From the NCBI GenBank assembly GCA_905211485.1, contig CAJMAW010000055.1, positions 1-19,452 of the forward strand: DNA of 19,452 nt, in the 5' to 3' direction. This DNA comes from an uncultured Lentisphaeria bacterium (GTDB lineage: Bacteria > Verrucomicrobiota > Lentisphaeria > Victivallales > UBA1829). The position numbers and the translations under genes were made by a program. Below are positions 7,834 through 14,481 of this stretch, in pieces. Every line of letters begins with the position of its first letter. The stretch's first letter is position 1. The notes beneath the pieces are model-generated. The model did not search any database. It was not told the origin of the DNA and saw nothing but the letters and a program-made list of their open reading frames with translations.

Positions 7834-7892
7834 TTTCGCATCCTTCAAGAAGAATATGGACAGAATGAAACGGCATTCATACGGCGGTCTGT

Positions 7893-7921
7893 ACAATAGC
7901 ATCCGCAGGAAATTTTTTCAA
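7893..7921 (-). promoter_or_regulatory. Sigma70-type promoter of pfk
   Basis: On the minus strand TTGAAA (7916-7921), a 17-base spacer, then TATTGT (7893-7898) preceded by TG one base away (extended -10). Predicted transcription begins near 7886, giving a leader of about 53 bases before the ATG at 7833. Confidence 0.65.
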
Positions 7922-7987
7922 GACGGGGGGATTCCGGGATTCCCGCTTTTCGTCCTTATCAAACTTCTCGTCCTTCCCGGGCATCTC

Positions 7988-8629
7988 TCATCCTTCGTCG
8001 CTGGCCCCGGCGCTGTTCCGGAGCGCGAATGATTCGAGAAGCGCGTGATCCAGAGTGTATTCAATGAATTTATCCGTGATGTCCCTGACATATTTCGCCG
8101 AGGCGGAGTACTTCACGGTATGGAGGCAGGAGCCGTCGTAATGCGCGATCCAGCGGAGCAGACGGGTGCGTCCCGCATTGTATTCGCAGAGCGCCAGCGC
8201 GTAACAGTCCGGGTTCCCCTCCCAGTTCTTCAGCGCGCGGGAGAGATGCCAGGTGCCGATTTCAATATTCAGATAAGGATCAAACACTTCTTCCTCGTTC
8301 GGCATTTCCTTCCCCTTGGCTTTCGCCCAGTCTTTGACCACGGCCATTTTGATCTGCATCAGCCCGATTTCTCCGGCCGCTCCTTTCGAGCGCGGAAGAA
8401 AGCGGCTTTCCCGCCAGATGAGAGCCTTCACCAGGAGCGGGTCCACGGTGTATTTCGCGGCTATGCTTTCAATGAGTTCGTCAAAACGAACCTGCGGCTC
8501 CTCTCCGGCTTTCTCGGCCGCCTGAAGCTCCCCCGACGGCAGAAAAGAAGGAAGCAGTGTCAGAAACAGAAACAGAATAGATGCGGCCGTGTTCCGAAGG
8601 CACGGGCTGTTTTTTCTTTTCGTCTTCAT
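7988..8629 (-). CDS. Secreted lytic transglycosylase (SLT/goose-lysozyme fold)
   Basis: This 213-residue protein should cleave the MurNAc-GlcNAc bond of peptidoglycan in the periplasm. A basic start (KTKRK) and a hydrophobic core to about residue 31 form a Sec signal peptide, with probable cleavage near LQA-A at 35-38; no lipobox is seen. The SLT domain begins near residue 50. RES at 73-75 contains the catalytic Glu74, GLMQI is at 89-93 and EYNAG at 149-153, the three standard SLT motifs. The C-terminal part (SAKYVRDITDKF) is also typical. No LysM or other wall-binding domain is present. It is a single-gene unit, 154 bases upstream of pfk on the same strand, and its leader carries a strong hairpin. 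Confidence 0.92.
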   Translation of the reverse strand: MKTKRKNSPCLRNTAASILFLFLTLLPSFLPSGELQAAEKAGEEPQVRFDELIESIAAKYTVDPLLVKALIWRESRFLPRSKGAAGEIGLMQIKMAVVKDWAKAKGKEMPNEEEVFDPYLNIEIGTWHLSRALKNWEGNPDCYALALCEYNAGRTRLLRWIAHYDGSCLHTVKYSASAKYVRDITDKFIEYTLDHALLESFALRNSAGASDEG

Positions 8630-8665
8630 GGGAAGGCCCTTTCATCAAGATTGTGTTTCGACTGT

Positions 8666-8688
8666 GCCGCCCCGCTACGAGGGGCGGC
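8666..8688 (-). other. Perfect GC hairpin in transglycosylase 5' leader
   Basis: GCCGCCCC (8666-8673) and GGGGCGGC (8681-8688) form a perfect 8-bp stem around a 7-base loop. It lies 36 bases upstream of the ATG at 8629, and neither strand has a T-run after it, so it is not an intrinsic terminator. It could control translation or mRNA stability. Confidence 0.6.
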
Positions 8689-8732
8689 GGAACAGGCGGA
8701 AGACCTCGGAAAATGGAGACATCATTTCCTTT

Positions 8733-8761
8733 ACCATAACACCTCTTTCCTTTTTCTGCAA
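8733..8761 (-). promoter_or_regulatory. Weak candidate promoter of lytic transglycosylase gene
   Basis: On the minus strand TTGCAG (8756-8761), 17 bases, then TATGGT (8733-8738). Matches to consensus are only partial (3/6 and 4/6), but spacing is ideal and the hairpin at 8666-8688 would lie in the leader. Confidence 0.3.
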
Positions 8762-8848
8762 ATTTTTTCCTGAAGAGAAAAAAAACTCCCTTGCCTTTTC
8801 CCCGGATTTTCCCGGATTCCCCCGGAGCGATCCCAGAAAGGACTCCAT

Positions 8849-8896
8849 CCATGAATGATACAGAAAATTCCATGAAATCCATGAATTTCATGAATC
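8849..8896. repeat. 9-base CCATGAAAT-type repeat block
   Basis: Three 9-base units stand head to tail at 8870-8878 (CCATGAAAT), 8879-8887 (CCATGAATT) and 8888-8896 (TCATGAATC), with a fourth related copy at 8849-8857 (CCATGAATG). Confidence 0.6.
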
Positions 8897-9022
8897 CCCC
8901 CTTCCTGCGGAGGAAATCGGACTTCCTGCGGGAAATCCGCCTCAGAGATCGGGAAAGGAAAACGCTTTCCAGCTCATCTTCTGCTCAAATCCCTTTTTTT
9001 TTGTTCGGAAAGACTATGATTT

Positions 9023-9050
9023 TTGAATGGATGGAGATACATTATAGAAT
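9023..9050 (+). promoter_or_regulatory. Candidate promoter of CDF-aroA pair
   Basis: TTGAAT (9023-9028), 16 bases, then TAGAAT (9045-9050). Transcription would start near 9057, leaving a leader of about 150 bases in which no known riboswitch was recognised. Confidence 0.42.
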
Positions 9051-9207
9051 GGGAATTTTTCCACGGGACGGAACGGACTGCGTTTTTCCTCCCTTTCCTC
9101 CCGCGGATTGCGCTCCCTGAAAGAAATCTGCCGCTGCGCGCCGGCTTTCTCCCGCGGCGGATTCCGGAGTGGGCAGCTTTGCAATTTGTGAGGGGACCTG
9201 AAAAAAC

Positions 9208-10209
9208 ATGACAGCAAAAGAACAGAAGGATCCCGGAGAAACTATTCGGAATATCCGACTCGTCACCTTTGTGGGGCTGGGCTGGAATCTGCTGCTTTCG
9301 GTCCTGAAATTCGCGGCGGGGATTCTCAGTTCAAGCCAGGCGCTTGTGGCGGATGCGGTTCACAGTCTCTCGGATCTGGCGACAGATGCGGCTGTGGTGG
9401 TCTGCGTCAAATACTGGAGCGCCCCTCCGGACCAGTCCCATCCGTACGGGCATGCGAAAATTGAAACGATGGTCACAGCCGCGATCGGGCTGGCGCTGGG
9501 AGGCGTGGTGGTGTCCATCATCTGGGAGGCACTTTCCTCCCAGATGGAGAAACTGTCTGCCCGTCCGGGGCTGGCAGCATTCTGCGTGGCGCTGATTTCC
9601 GTGTCCTCCAAGGAGATTCTTTCCCGCTGGACGCTTGCGAAGGCGCGGGGAATTTCCTCAAGCGCCCTGGAGGCGAATGCTTGGCATCACAGGAGCGATG
9701 CGATCAGTTCGGTGCCGGTGGCGGCGGCGATTGCGGTCTCGTATTTTTTCCCGTCGCTGGACTATGTGGACAGGATCGGGGCATTGATTGTATCTGTCTT
9801 CATTCTGCATTCCTCCTGGAAGATCGTGGGCGGAGTCCTGACCGGGCTTTCGGATGCGCTTGACGGAGAGACTCTGGAAAAAATCCGCGGAATTGCCGCT
9901 TCCGTTCCCGGCGCTCTTTCCGTTTATGCCGTGCGCGCCCGCTCCATGGGGTCCGTTCTTCTGCCGGACCTGCATCTGGAGGTGGATCCTTCCATCACTG
10001 TGGAGGAGGTGCATGCCATTTCGCACAGAGTGAAACGCGCTCTTCTGGGTTCTCCCTTGAATATTGCCGATGCGGTTGTGCATCTGGAGCCTGCGGCGCT
10101 TGTTGCGGCGCCTGAGAAATCCGCTGCTGCGTCAGAAGCATCTGTTGCAGCAGGCGTTCAAGCGGATCTCCTTTTCGGAGGAACCTTCCTCCGTGTCTGC
10201 TGGAAATGA
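9208..10209 (+). CDS. Cation diffusion facilitator (CDF) metal efflux transporter
   Basis: This 333-residue inner-membrane exporter of divalent metal (Zn, Fe, Mn or Co) uses proton exchange. Hydrophobic segments lie at about 17-38, 45-68, 88-108, 121-135, 168-182 and 188-206, fitting six helices. The paired metal-site motifs are H52-x3-D56 in VHSLSD and H160-x3-D164 in HHRSD, the positions of the YiiP-type transport site. HPYGH at 78-82 is a family hallmark. A cytoplasmic ferredoxin-like domain follows from about residue 210 (LPDLHLEVD, HxISHRVK). The Ala-rich last 35 residues extend beyond the usual domain. Its 3' end is 29 bases before the preferred aroA start, indicating co-transcription. 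The metal cannot be read from these motifs alone. Confidence 0.92.
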   Translation: MTAKEQKDPGETIRNIRLVTFVGLGWNLLLSVLKFAAGILSSSQALVADAVHSLSDLATDAAVVVCVKYWSAPPDQSHPYGHAKIETMVTAAIGLALGGVVVSIIWEALSSQMEKLSARPGLAAFCVALISVSSKEILSRWTLAKARGISSSALEANAWHHRSDAISSVPVAAAIAVSYFFPSLDYVDRIGALIVSVFILHSSWKIVGGVLTGLSDALDGETLEKIRGIAASVPGALSVYAVRARSMGSVLLPDLHLEVDPSITVEEVHAISHRVKRALLGSPLNIADAVVHLEPAALVAAPEKSAAASEASVAAGVQADLLFGGTFLRVCWK

Positions 10210-10238
10210 TCAGAAAAAACACGAAAGGTGCTGACAAT

Positions 10239-11519
10239 ATGAAACTCTCTGTATCGCAATCGAAACTTTCGGGAACGCTGGTCGTTCCGGGTTCCAAGTC
10301 CCATACACTCCGAGCGGTGGCGCTGGCTTCCGTGGCGAAAGGGGCTTCGATCATCAAGGCTCCGCTGATTTCGGAGGACACCATTTCCGGCATTACCGCC
10401 GCCTCCACACTCGGTGCATGGGTCAAACGCGGAGACGATTCCATCTGGAAGATTTCCGGAACCGGAGGCCGTTTTCTGGAGCCCGCCGGCGTGATATCTC
10501 TCGGCAACTCCGGCACCTCTCTGCGTTTTTTTACGGCTCTGGCCTCCCTGGCGGATTTTCCCGTGGCTTTTGATGGAGATGAATCGCTCCGGACACGTCA
10601 GATGGAACCGCTTCTCAAAGCTCTTGAAAATCTGGGAGCCAGTTCTGAATCGAACAATTTCAAATGTCCGCTTTCCATCTGCGGGCCGATCCGGGGCGGG
10701 GAGACTGTGGTTTCCGGGAAATCCTCCCAGTATCTTTCCGCGTTGCTGATCACAGCTCCGCTCTGTCCCGAGGACACTGTCATCCGTGTGACCGATCTCC
10801 ATGAAAAGCCTTATGTGGAAATGACGCTCGACTGGCTCAGAAGTCAGAACATCGAATTTGAAAACGATCCCGGACTGAGTTGCTTCAAAATCCGCGGCGG
10901 GCAGTCCTATCATGCGTTCACCCGGCGGATTCCGGGGGATTTTTCCTCGGCCGCGTTTCCGCTGGTGGCGGGGGTTCTGGCTGGCGCGGACGAGCTTGTC
11001 GTCAAGAATCTGGATTTCGCGGATACTCAGGGAGACAAGGCCATTCTGGAATATCTGGAAAAGATGGGCGCTGAGATCACTCTGTTGGAGAATGCCGCAG
11101 TCGTGAAGCCCGCGCGGAAACTCCATGCCGTGGAGCTCGACCTGAATGCGACGCCGGATCTTTTGCCCATCCTCGCCGTGGCTGCCGCCGCGGCCGAGGG
11201 GATCAGTCTCTTCCGGAACGTCGCCCAGGCCCGCATGAAGGAGACCGACCGCATCTACTGCATGTGCCGCGAACTCGAAAAAATGGGAATCGCCGTCGAA
11301 GAATTTGAAGACGGAATGGCCATTACGGGGGGCGTTCTCCATTCGGCGCATCTGGAAAGCTACGGAGATCACCGCATCGCCATGGCAATGGCCATTGCCG
11401 GACTCGCCGCTTCCGATGAAGGAACGACTCTGGTGAATGATGCGGAGTCGATCGGCGTCACTTATCCCTCGTTCATTGAGGATTTCAAGGCGGCGGGAGC
11501 CTCTTTCTACGTCAACTGA
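10239..11519 (+). CDS. aroA: 3-phosphoshikimate 1-carboxyvinyltransferase (EPSP synthase)
   Basis: This enzyme transfers enolpyruvate from PEP to shikimate 3-phosphate, step six of the shikimate pathway. The 426 residues match the family. From the chosen start: GSKSH at 18-22 with Arg25, LGNSGTSLRFF at 88-98, SLRTRQM at 116-122 (where most members have RPM/RPI), SSQYLSALL at 162-170, and KETDRI and DHRIAMA near the C-terminus. The frame also holds an ATG at 10206 that overlaps the CDF stop codon (ATGA), but the ATG at 10239 follows AAAGGTG and gives the normal N-terminus, so it is preferred. It is co-transcribed with the CDF gene, an unexpected partner, and ends at an intrinsic terminator. 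No other aro genes are in the window. Confidence 0.95.
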   Translation: MKLSVSQSKLSGTLVVPGSKSHTLRAVALASVAKGASIIKAPLISEDTISGITAASTLGAWVKRGDDSIWKISGTGGRFLEPAGVISLGNSGTSLRFFTALASLADFPVAFDGDESLRTRQMEPLLKALENLGASSESNNFKCPLSICGPIRGGETVVSGKSSQYLSALLITAPLCPEDTVIRVTDLHEKPYVEMTLDWLRSQNIEFENDPGLSCFKIRGGQSYHAFTRRIPGDFSSAAFPLVAGVLAGADELVVKNLDFADTQGDKAILEYLEKMGAEITLLENAAVVKPARKLHAVELDLNATPDLLPILAVAAAAAEGISLFRNVAQARMKETDRIYCMCRELEKMGIAVEEFEDGMAITGGVLHSAHLESYGDHRIAMAMAIAGLAASDEGTTLVNDAESIGVTYPSFIEDFKAAGASFYVN

Positions 11520-11534
11520 CGGAGGATGAAGATT

Positions 11535-11567
11535 GCGCACGCCCACACGTGCGCTCTTTATTTTTTT
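11535..11567 (+). terminator. Intrinsic terminator of CDF-aroA unit
   Basis: GCGCACG (11535-11541) and CGTGCGC (11548-11554) form a perfect 7-bp stem with a 6-base loop, followed at once by TCTTTATTTTTTT. It is 16 bases after the aroA stop codon. Confidence 0.9.
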
Positions 11568-11601
11568 CTCCTCCCCTTCCGCGCCCCTCCGCCGGGGGAA
11601 G

Positions 11602-11615
11602 AGGGGGCGCCCCCT
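11602..11615. other. 14-base perfect palindrome
   Basis: AGGGGGCGCCCCCT reads the same on both strands and lies between the aroA terminator and the thi4 promoter, within C+G-rich sequence. Its function is unknown; low-complexity context makes chance plausible. Confidence 0.4.
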
Positions 11616-11657
11616 CCGCCGCCTACAGCGGATGCGCCTCTCCTCTTCTGGAAACCC

Positions 11658-11686
11658 TTGAAAAAAGGAGGCCTCCCCGTTATATT
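11658..11686 (+). promoter_or_regulatory. Near-consensus sigma70 promoter of thi4
   Basis: TTGAAA (11658-11663), exactly 17 bases, then TATATT (11681-11686). The spacer holds the palindrome GGAGGCCTCC (11668-11677). Predicted start near 11693 gives a leader of about 124 bases. No TPP-riboswitch core was recognised in it. Confidence 0.72.
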
Positions 11687-11816
11687 ACTTTCTTTTACAG
11701 TTACAGTGCAGAACAAACGGATAATGGGAAAAGTGCAAAACGCGGGATCGCAGAAAACGGGATTTCATACCGGAAATTCTTCTTCCCGCATTCAAAACTG
11801 AGAAAGAACAGCAGAG

Positions 11817-12599
11817 ATGTCAGTTGAAAACGTGATTTCGTCGGCAATCGTCCGCGCATTCAGCGGGAAACTTCTGGAAAATCTTCAAATTGACGTGGCC
11901 ATTGTGGGCGGGGGGCCCTCGGCCCTGGTCGCGGCGCGTTATCTTGCGGACGCCGGGATCAAAACCGCGATTTTTGAACGGAAGCTCGCTCCCGGAGGCG
12001 GCACCTGGGGGGGAGGAATGCTCTTCAATGAAGTCGTTGTACAGGATGATGCGCTCTCGATTCTGGATGATTTCGGCATCCGCCATCAGCCCATTCCCGA
12101 GGCTGCCGGATACCATACGCTTGATTCCGTCGAAATGGCAAGCGGGCTGATTTTCGGAGCGCTCAGGGCGGGGGCGAAAATTTTCAACGCCGTGAGCGTG
12201 GAGGACCTTGTGTTCAAGGATGGAAAAGTCAACGGGCTGGTGATCAACTGGACTCCGGTTGAACGGCTCGGCATGCACGTGGATCCCCTGACGGTCATTG
12301 CCGAATGCGTCCTGGACGGGACCGGGCACCCGAGCGAAATCATGCACCTGGCCGTGGACAAGGCTCAGATCCGGCTTGACACCCCCACCGGGGCGATCCT
12401 CGGAGAAAAACCCATGTGGGTCGACAGCGGAGAGGCTTCCACGGTCGAAAACACCCGCGAGTATTTCCCCGGACTTTTCGCCTGCGGCATGAGTGCCAAC
12501 AATGTCATGGGCGGCTACCGCATGGGTCCGATTTTCGGAGGCATGCTCATGTCCGGAAAGAAGGCGGCTTCTCTGATTCTCGGGAAACTCAAAGCCTGA
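11817..12599 (+). CDS. thi4: Thiamine thiazole synthase Thi4, predicted sulfide-dependent
   Basis: Thi4 builds the thiazole precursor of thiamine from NAD and glycine in the cytoplasm. This 260-residue protein has the dinucleotide loop VGGGPSA at 30-36, Glu54 ending the second strand, GGGTWGGGMLF at 60-70, and the C-terminal GMSAN…GGYRMGP…GGMLMSG block at 224-247. The position of the sulfur-donating Cys of yeast and plant enzymes (a Cys-x-Asp-Pro setting) holds His154 in HVDP, as in archaeal Thi4 enzymes that use free sulfide and turn over repeatedly. A catalytic, non-suicidal enzyme is therefore inferred, which fits an anaerobe. It is monocistronic between its own promoter and terminator. 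The Shine-Dalgarno (GCAGAG) is weak and no other thiamine gene is adjacent. Confidence 0.93.
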   Translation: MSVENVISSAIVRAFSGKLLENLQIDVAIVGGGPSALVAARYLADAGIKTAIFERKLAPGGGTWGGGMLFNEVVVQDDALSILDDFGIRHQPIPEAAGYHTLDSVEMASGLIFGALRAGAKIFNAVSVEDLVFKDGKVNGLVINWTPVERLGMHVDPLTVIAECVLDGTGHPSEIMHLAVDKAQIRLDTPTGAILGEKPMWVDSGEASTVENTREYFPGLFACGMSANNVMGGYRMGPIFGGMLMSGKKAASLILGKLKA

Positions 12600-12628
12600 A
12601 GGAACTCTCCATTATTCTTTGTCAATGT

Positions 12629-12670
12629 GAGGAGGGAAGCAGGGAACGAAATGCTTCCTTCCTCTTTTTC
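12629..12670 (+). terminator. Intrinsic terminator of thi4
   Basis: GAGGAGGGAAGCA (12629-12641) pairs with TGCTTCCTTCCTC (12652-12664) in a 13-bp stem with one G·U wobble and a 10-base loop, followed by TTTTTCC. It starts 30 bases after the thi4 stop codon. Confidence 0.9.
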
Positions 12671-12699
12671 CGTTTTTTCCGGTCTTGTCCGGAAAAGAT

Positions 12700-12756
12700 C
12701 GAAGAAGAAAAAAGGATCTCCCCCGGTGATCGGACTTCGGGAGATTCTTTTTTTTG
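12700..12756. terminator. Probable bidirectional terminator between convergent genes
   Basis: ATCTCCC (12716-12722) pairs with GGGAGAT (12739-12745) around a 16-base loop. On the plus strand a T-run follows (12746-12755). On the minus strand the stem is followed by CCTTTTTTCTTCTTC. It can therefore end the minus-strand sialidase-like gene and back up the thi4 terminator. Confidence 0.65.
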
Positions 12757-12846
12757 TGTGTGTGTTGTTTCAGGGGAGCTTTTTTTTCTTCCCGGGGGAG
12801 CGGGCAGCAGCAGATTTCCAGTTTCTCCAGTCAGCAGAAATCCGCC

Positions 12847-14046
12847 TCAGGAATCCGGCAGGAGATCTGCGCTCTGCAGAATGGGTTTCCGGAGAAGCAT
12901 CTTTCCCGAAACGTTTTTCCCGGCGGCGACGTCTTCCTCGGTGAAGACGGCCATCAGGATTTCCCCGTGTTCGCGGAGGTGATCGTATTGAATGAAGATT
13001 CGGCCGTCTGGATGGAGGAATCCGTCCGGATAGGAAACGTTTTCTCCGGGATCGAGGACCAGGGATTCCTTCCAGCTTTTTCCTTCGTCGCGTGAGAGGA
13101 AGGCGGTCAGGTTGGCCCGGCGCTCCGCGGGGGAGTCGAGACGGACCATCAGCCAGTTCCCGGAGGGAAGGGCGCGGAGGAAGAAGCGGGCGCTCGCGGC
13201 ATAAAACTCACGCTCGAAGACAGACCAGGATTTCCCGCCGTCGGAGGAGACGCAGCTGACAATCCCGAAAGAATCGCGCGCATACATTTTCAGGGATCCG
13301 TCCTTTTTTTCGAGGATCATGTTCTCATCGAAGAGGGCGTCCGTGGCTTTCTGGCGTCCCCGGAGTTCCCAGGATTTTCCGCCGTCGGAGGAACTCAGCA
13401 CATTGGCTCCCCGGAACTCATCCAGTTCCGCGTACAGGGAATCCTCCACCACGCCCGAAGGGAATTTTCCCGGGAGCGCGCAGATCAGGCGGCGCGGCCA
13501 GAGAGAAAGCGGCAGGAGCCATTCGCCGCTCGAAAGAATCGTCGGTTTGTTCAGCCCCGCCCCGTGCCAGATCCGGACGGGACGGCTCCAGACGGGCTTC
13601 TCCGCATCGGGATTTTCACAGACCGCGCTCCAGCAGCCTGCCCGCCCGTCAAAATATCCGATGCTCTGCGTGAAAAAGACCCGGAGCCGTCCGGAAGGCT
13701 CCGTCCAGACATTTCCCACCAGAGCTGAAATGTGAATCCCGGAAGGTGTGAAGCCGGGATCTATCAGGAATTCCGGATCGCTCCAGCTTTCGCCCTCGTC
13801 ATCGCTATGCTTCATCAGGAGGACTGCTCCGGCTCCGTCTTCGATTCCGAACCAGGCAAGCCAGATTCGTCCTCCCGGAGTCCGTGTGAAGCCGCAGCTC
13901 ATGGTGTAGCGGTCCATTTCCGGCCAGTAGCGTTTCGGTACCGGAGAGCGGATGACGGGGGGCTTGAGGGCAAGATCCGCATATTCCTTCAATATTTCCG
14001 TCTGCATTTTCCGGATCCGTTCCGCTTTGGCTGCTTTGATCGGCAT
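12847..14046 (-). CDS. Sialidase-like (BNR/Asp-box) protein, complete paralogue
   Basis: This 399-residue protein carries Asp boxes at 81-88, 219-226, 267-274 and 318-325 (for example SSDGGKSW), predicting a sialidase-type six-bladed propeller (BNR_2-like). YARD at 255-258, Arg309-Arg310 in ERRANL, and SYPD at 338-341 are where the superfamily often places active-site Arg and Tyr. The N-terminus (IKAAKAERIRKMQTEILKEY) is a charged helix with no signal peptide, so the enzyme looks cytoplasmic; a substrate imported as oligosaccharide would fit. AGGAG lies 8 bases before the ATG. About half the aligned residues match the gene at 3-1154 by eye. It is monocistronic, divergent from mgtC, and ends at the bidirectional terminator. 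Exact activity is unproven. Confidence 0.86.
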   Translation of the reverse strand: MPIKAAKAERIRKMQTEILKEYADLALKPPVIRSPVPKRYWPEMDRYTMSCGFTRTPGGRIWLAWFGIEDGAGAVLLMKHSDDEGESWSDPEFLIDPGFTPSGIHISALVGNVWTEPSGRLRVFFTQSIGYFDGRAGCWSAVCENPDAEKPVWSRPVRIWHGAGLNKPTILSSGEWLLPLSLWPRRLICALPGKFPSGVVEDSLYAELDEFRGANVLSSSDGGKSWELRGRQKATDALFDENMILEKKDGSLKMYARDSFGIVSCVSSDGGKSWSVFEREFYAASARFFLRALPSGNWLMVRLDSPAERRANLTAFLSRDEGKSWKESLVLDPGENVSYPDGFLHPDGRIFIQYDHLREHGEILMAVFTEEDVAAGKNVSGKMLLRKPILQSADLLPDS

Positions 14047-14481
14047 GGGGCGTGTCTCCTGCTGTTCAATATTTTGTTTCCCCGGGAAAGATAAAAGATA
14101 TATGAAATGGCATGGGCAAAGAGAAAAGAAAGGGGGATTCCTTTCCTTCCGCCCTGGAATAACGGAGTTAAGATAGCTCTTTTCCGTAGTTCAGGCAATC
14201 GCCGAGGAAAATTTTTCCTTTTGTTTTCCAGTATTTATCCCGACTCCCATTTTTTTCTGCGGCGTTTTTCCCCGGTGGAGCGGGGAGTGGGGAAAGCAGA
14301 GGCGGGGAAGGAAAAAAAGAAAATTCTTGTGATCTTGTCCGCTTCCTTTTTCCCGCCCGCAGTTTTCACAGCGTTTTCTTAGAAAAACAGAGAATGCTTG
14401 AAAAAGAAAAGCACAATGCTATAATACCCGGTTCCAGCAAAAAGCGGAATGAAAAAACACGCAGGGAAGAGGATATTCACC
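14047..14481. other. 435-base divergent spacer
   Basis: No credible gene is present. Right of centre it holds the mgtC promoter, preceded by an imperfect inverted repeat GTTTTCTTAGAAAAAC (14373-14388) ten bases from the -35 box. A perfect palindrome AGGAAAATTTTTCCT lies at 14205-14219. No convincing promoter for the minus-strand sialidase-like gene could be chosen. Confidence 0.55.
14398..14425 (+). promoter_or_regulatory. Strong sigma70 promoter with extended -10, for mgtC
   Basis: TTGAAA (14398-14403), 16 bases, then a perfect TATAAT (14420-14425) with TG one base before it. The start is expected near 14432, about 50 bases before the preferred ATG at 14482. Confidence 0.78.

Larger units (their letters stand above)
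8630..9207. other. 578-base spacer between lytic transglycosylase and CDF genes
   Basis: This divergent intergenic region shows no credible gene. It contains the transglycosylase leader hairpin and weak promoter, a 9-base repeat block (8849-8896), a repeated CTTCCTGCGG(G/A) segment around 8900-8930, and a candidate promoter for the CDF-aroA pair. No tRNA-like fold or recognised riboswitch was found by eye. Confidence 0.6.

Noticed and set aside
5725..7899. 724-codon plus-strand open frame
   Set aside because: It runs antisense through thyX, ferritin and pfk, all with clear motifs, and even across their spacers. Long stop-free antisense frames come from G/C-biased third positions; its protein has no recognisable motif.
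9051..9207. Metal-sensing riboswitch upstream of the CDF gene
   Set aside because: No yybP-ykoY or NiCo-type conserved core could be recognised by eye; a covariance-model search would be needed.
10158..11546. 462-codon minus-strand open frame
   Set aside because: Antisense shadow of aroA, whose motifs, promoter side and terminator are all on the plus strand.
11526..11801. 91-codon plus-strand frame after aroA
   Set aside because: GGAGG precedes it, but it runs through the aroA terminator, a palindrome and the thi4 promoter and encodes Pro-rich low-complexity sequence.
11693..11816. Possible TPP riboswitch before thi4
   Set aside because: Only an isolated CTGAGA (11799-11804) was found; the paired stems and second conserved core of the TPP element are missing.
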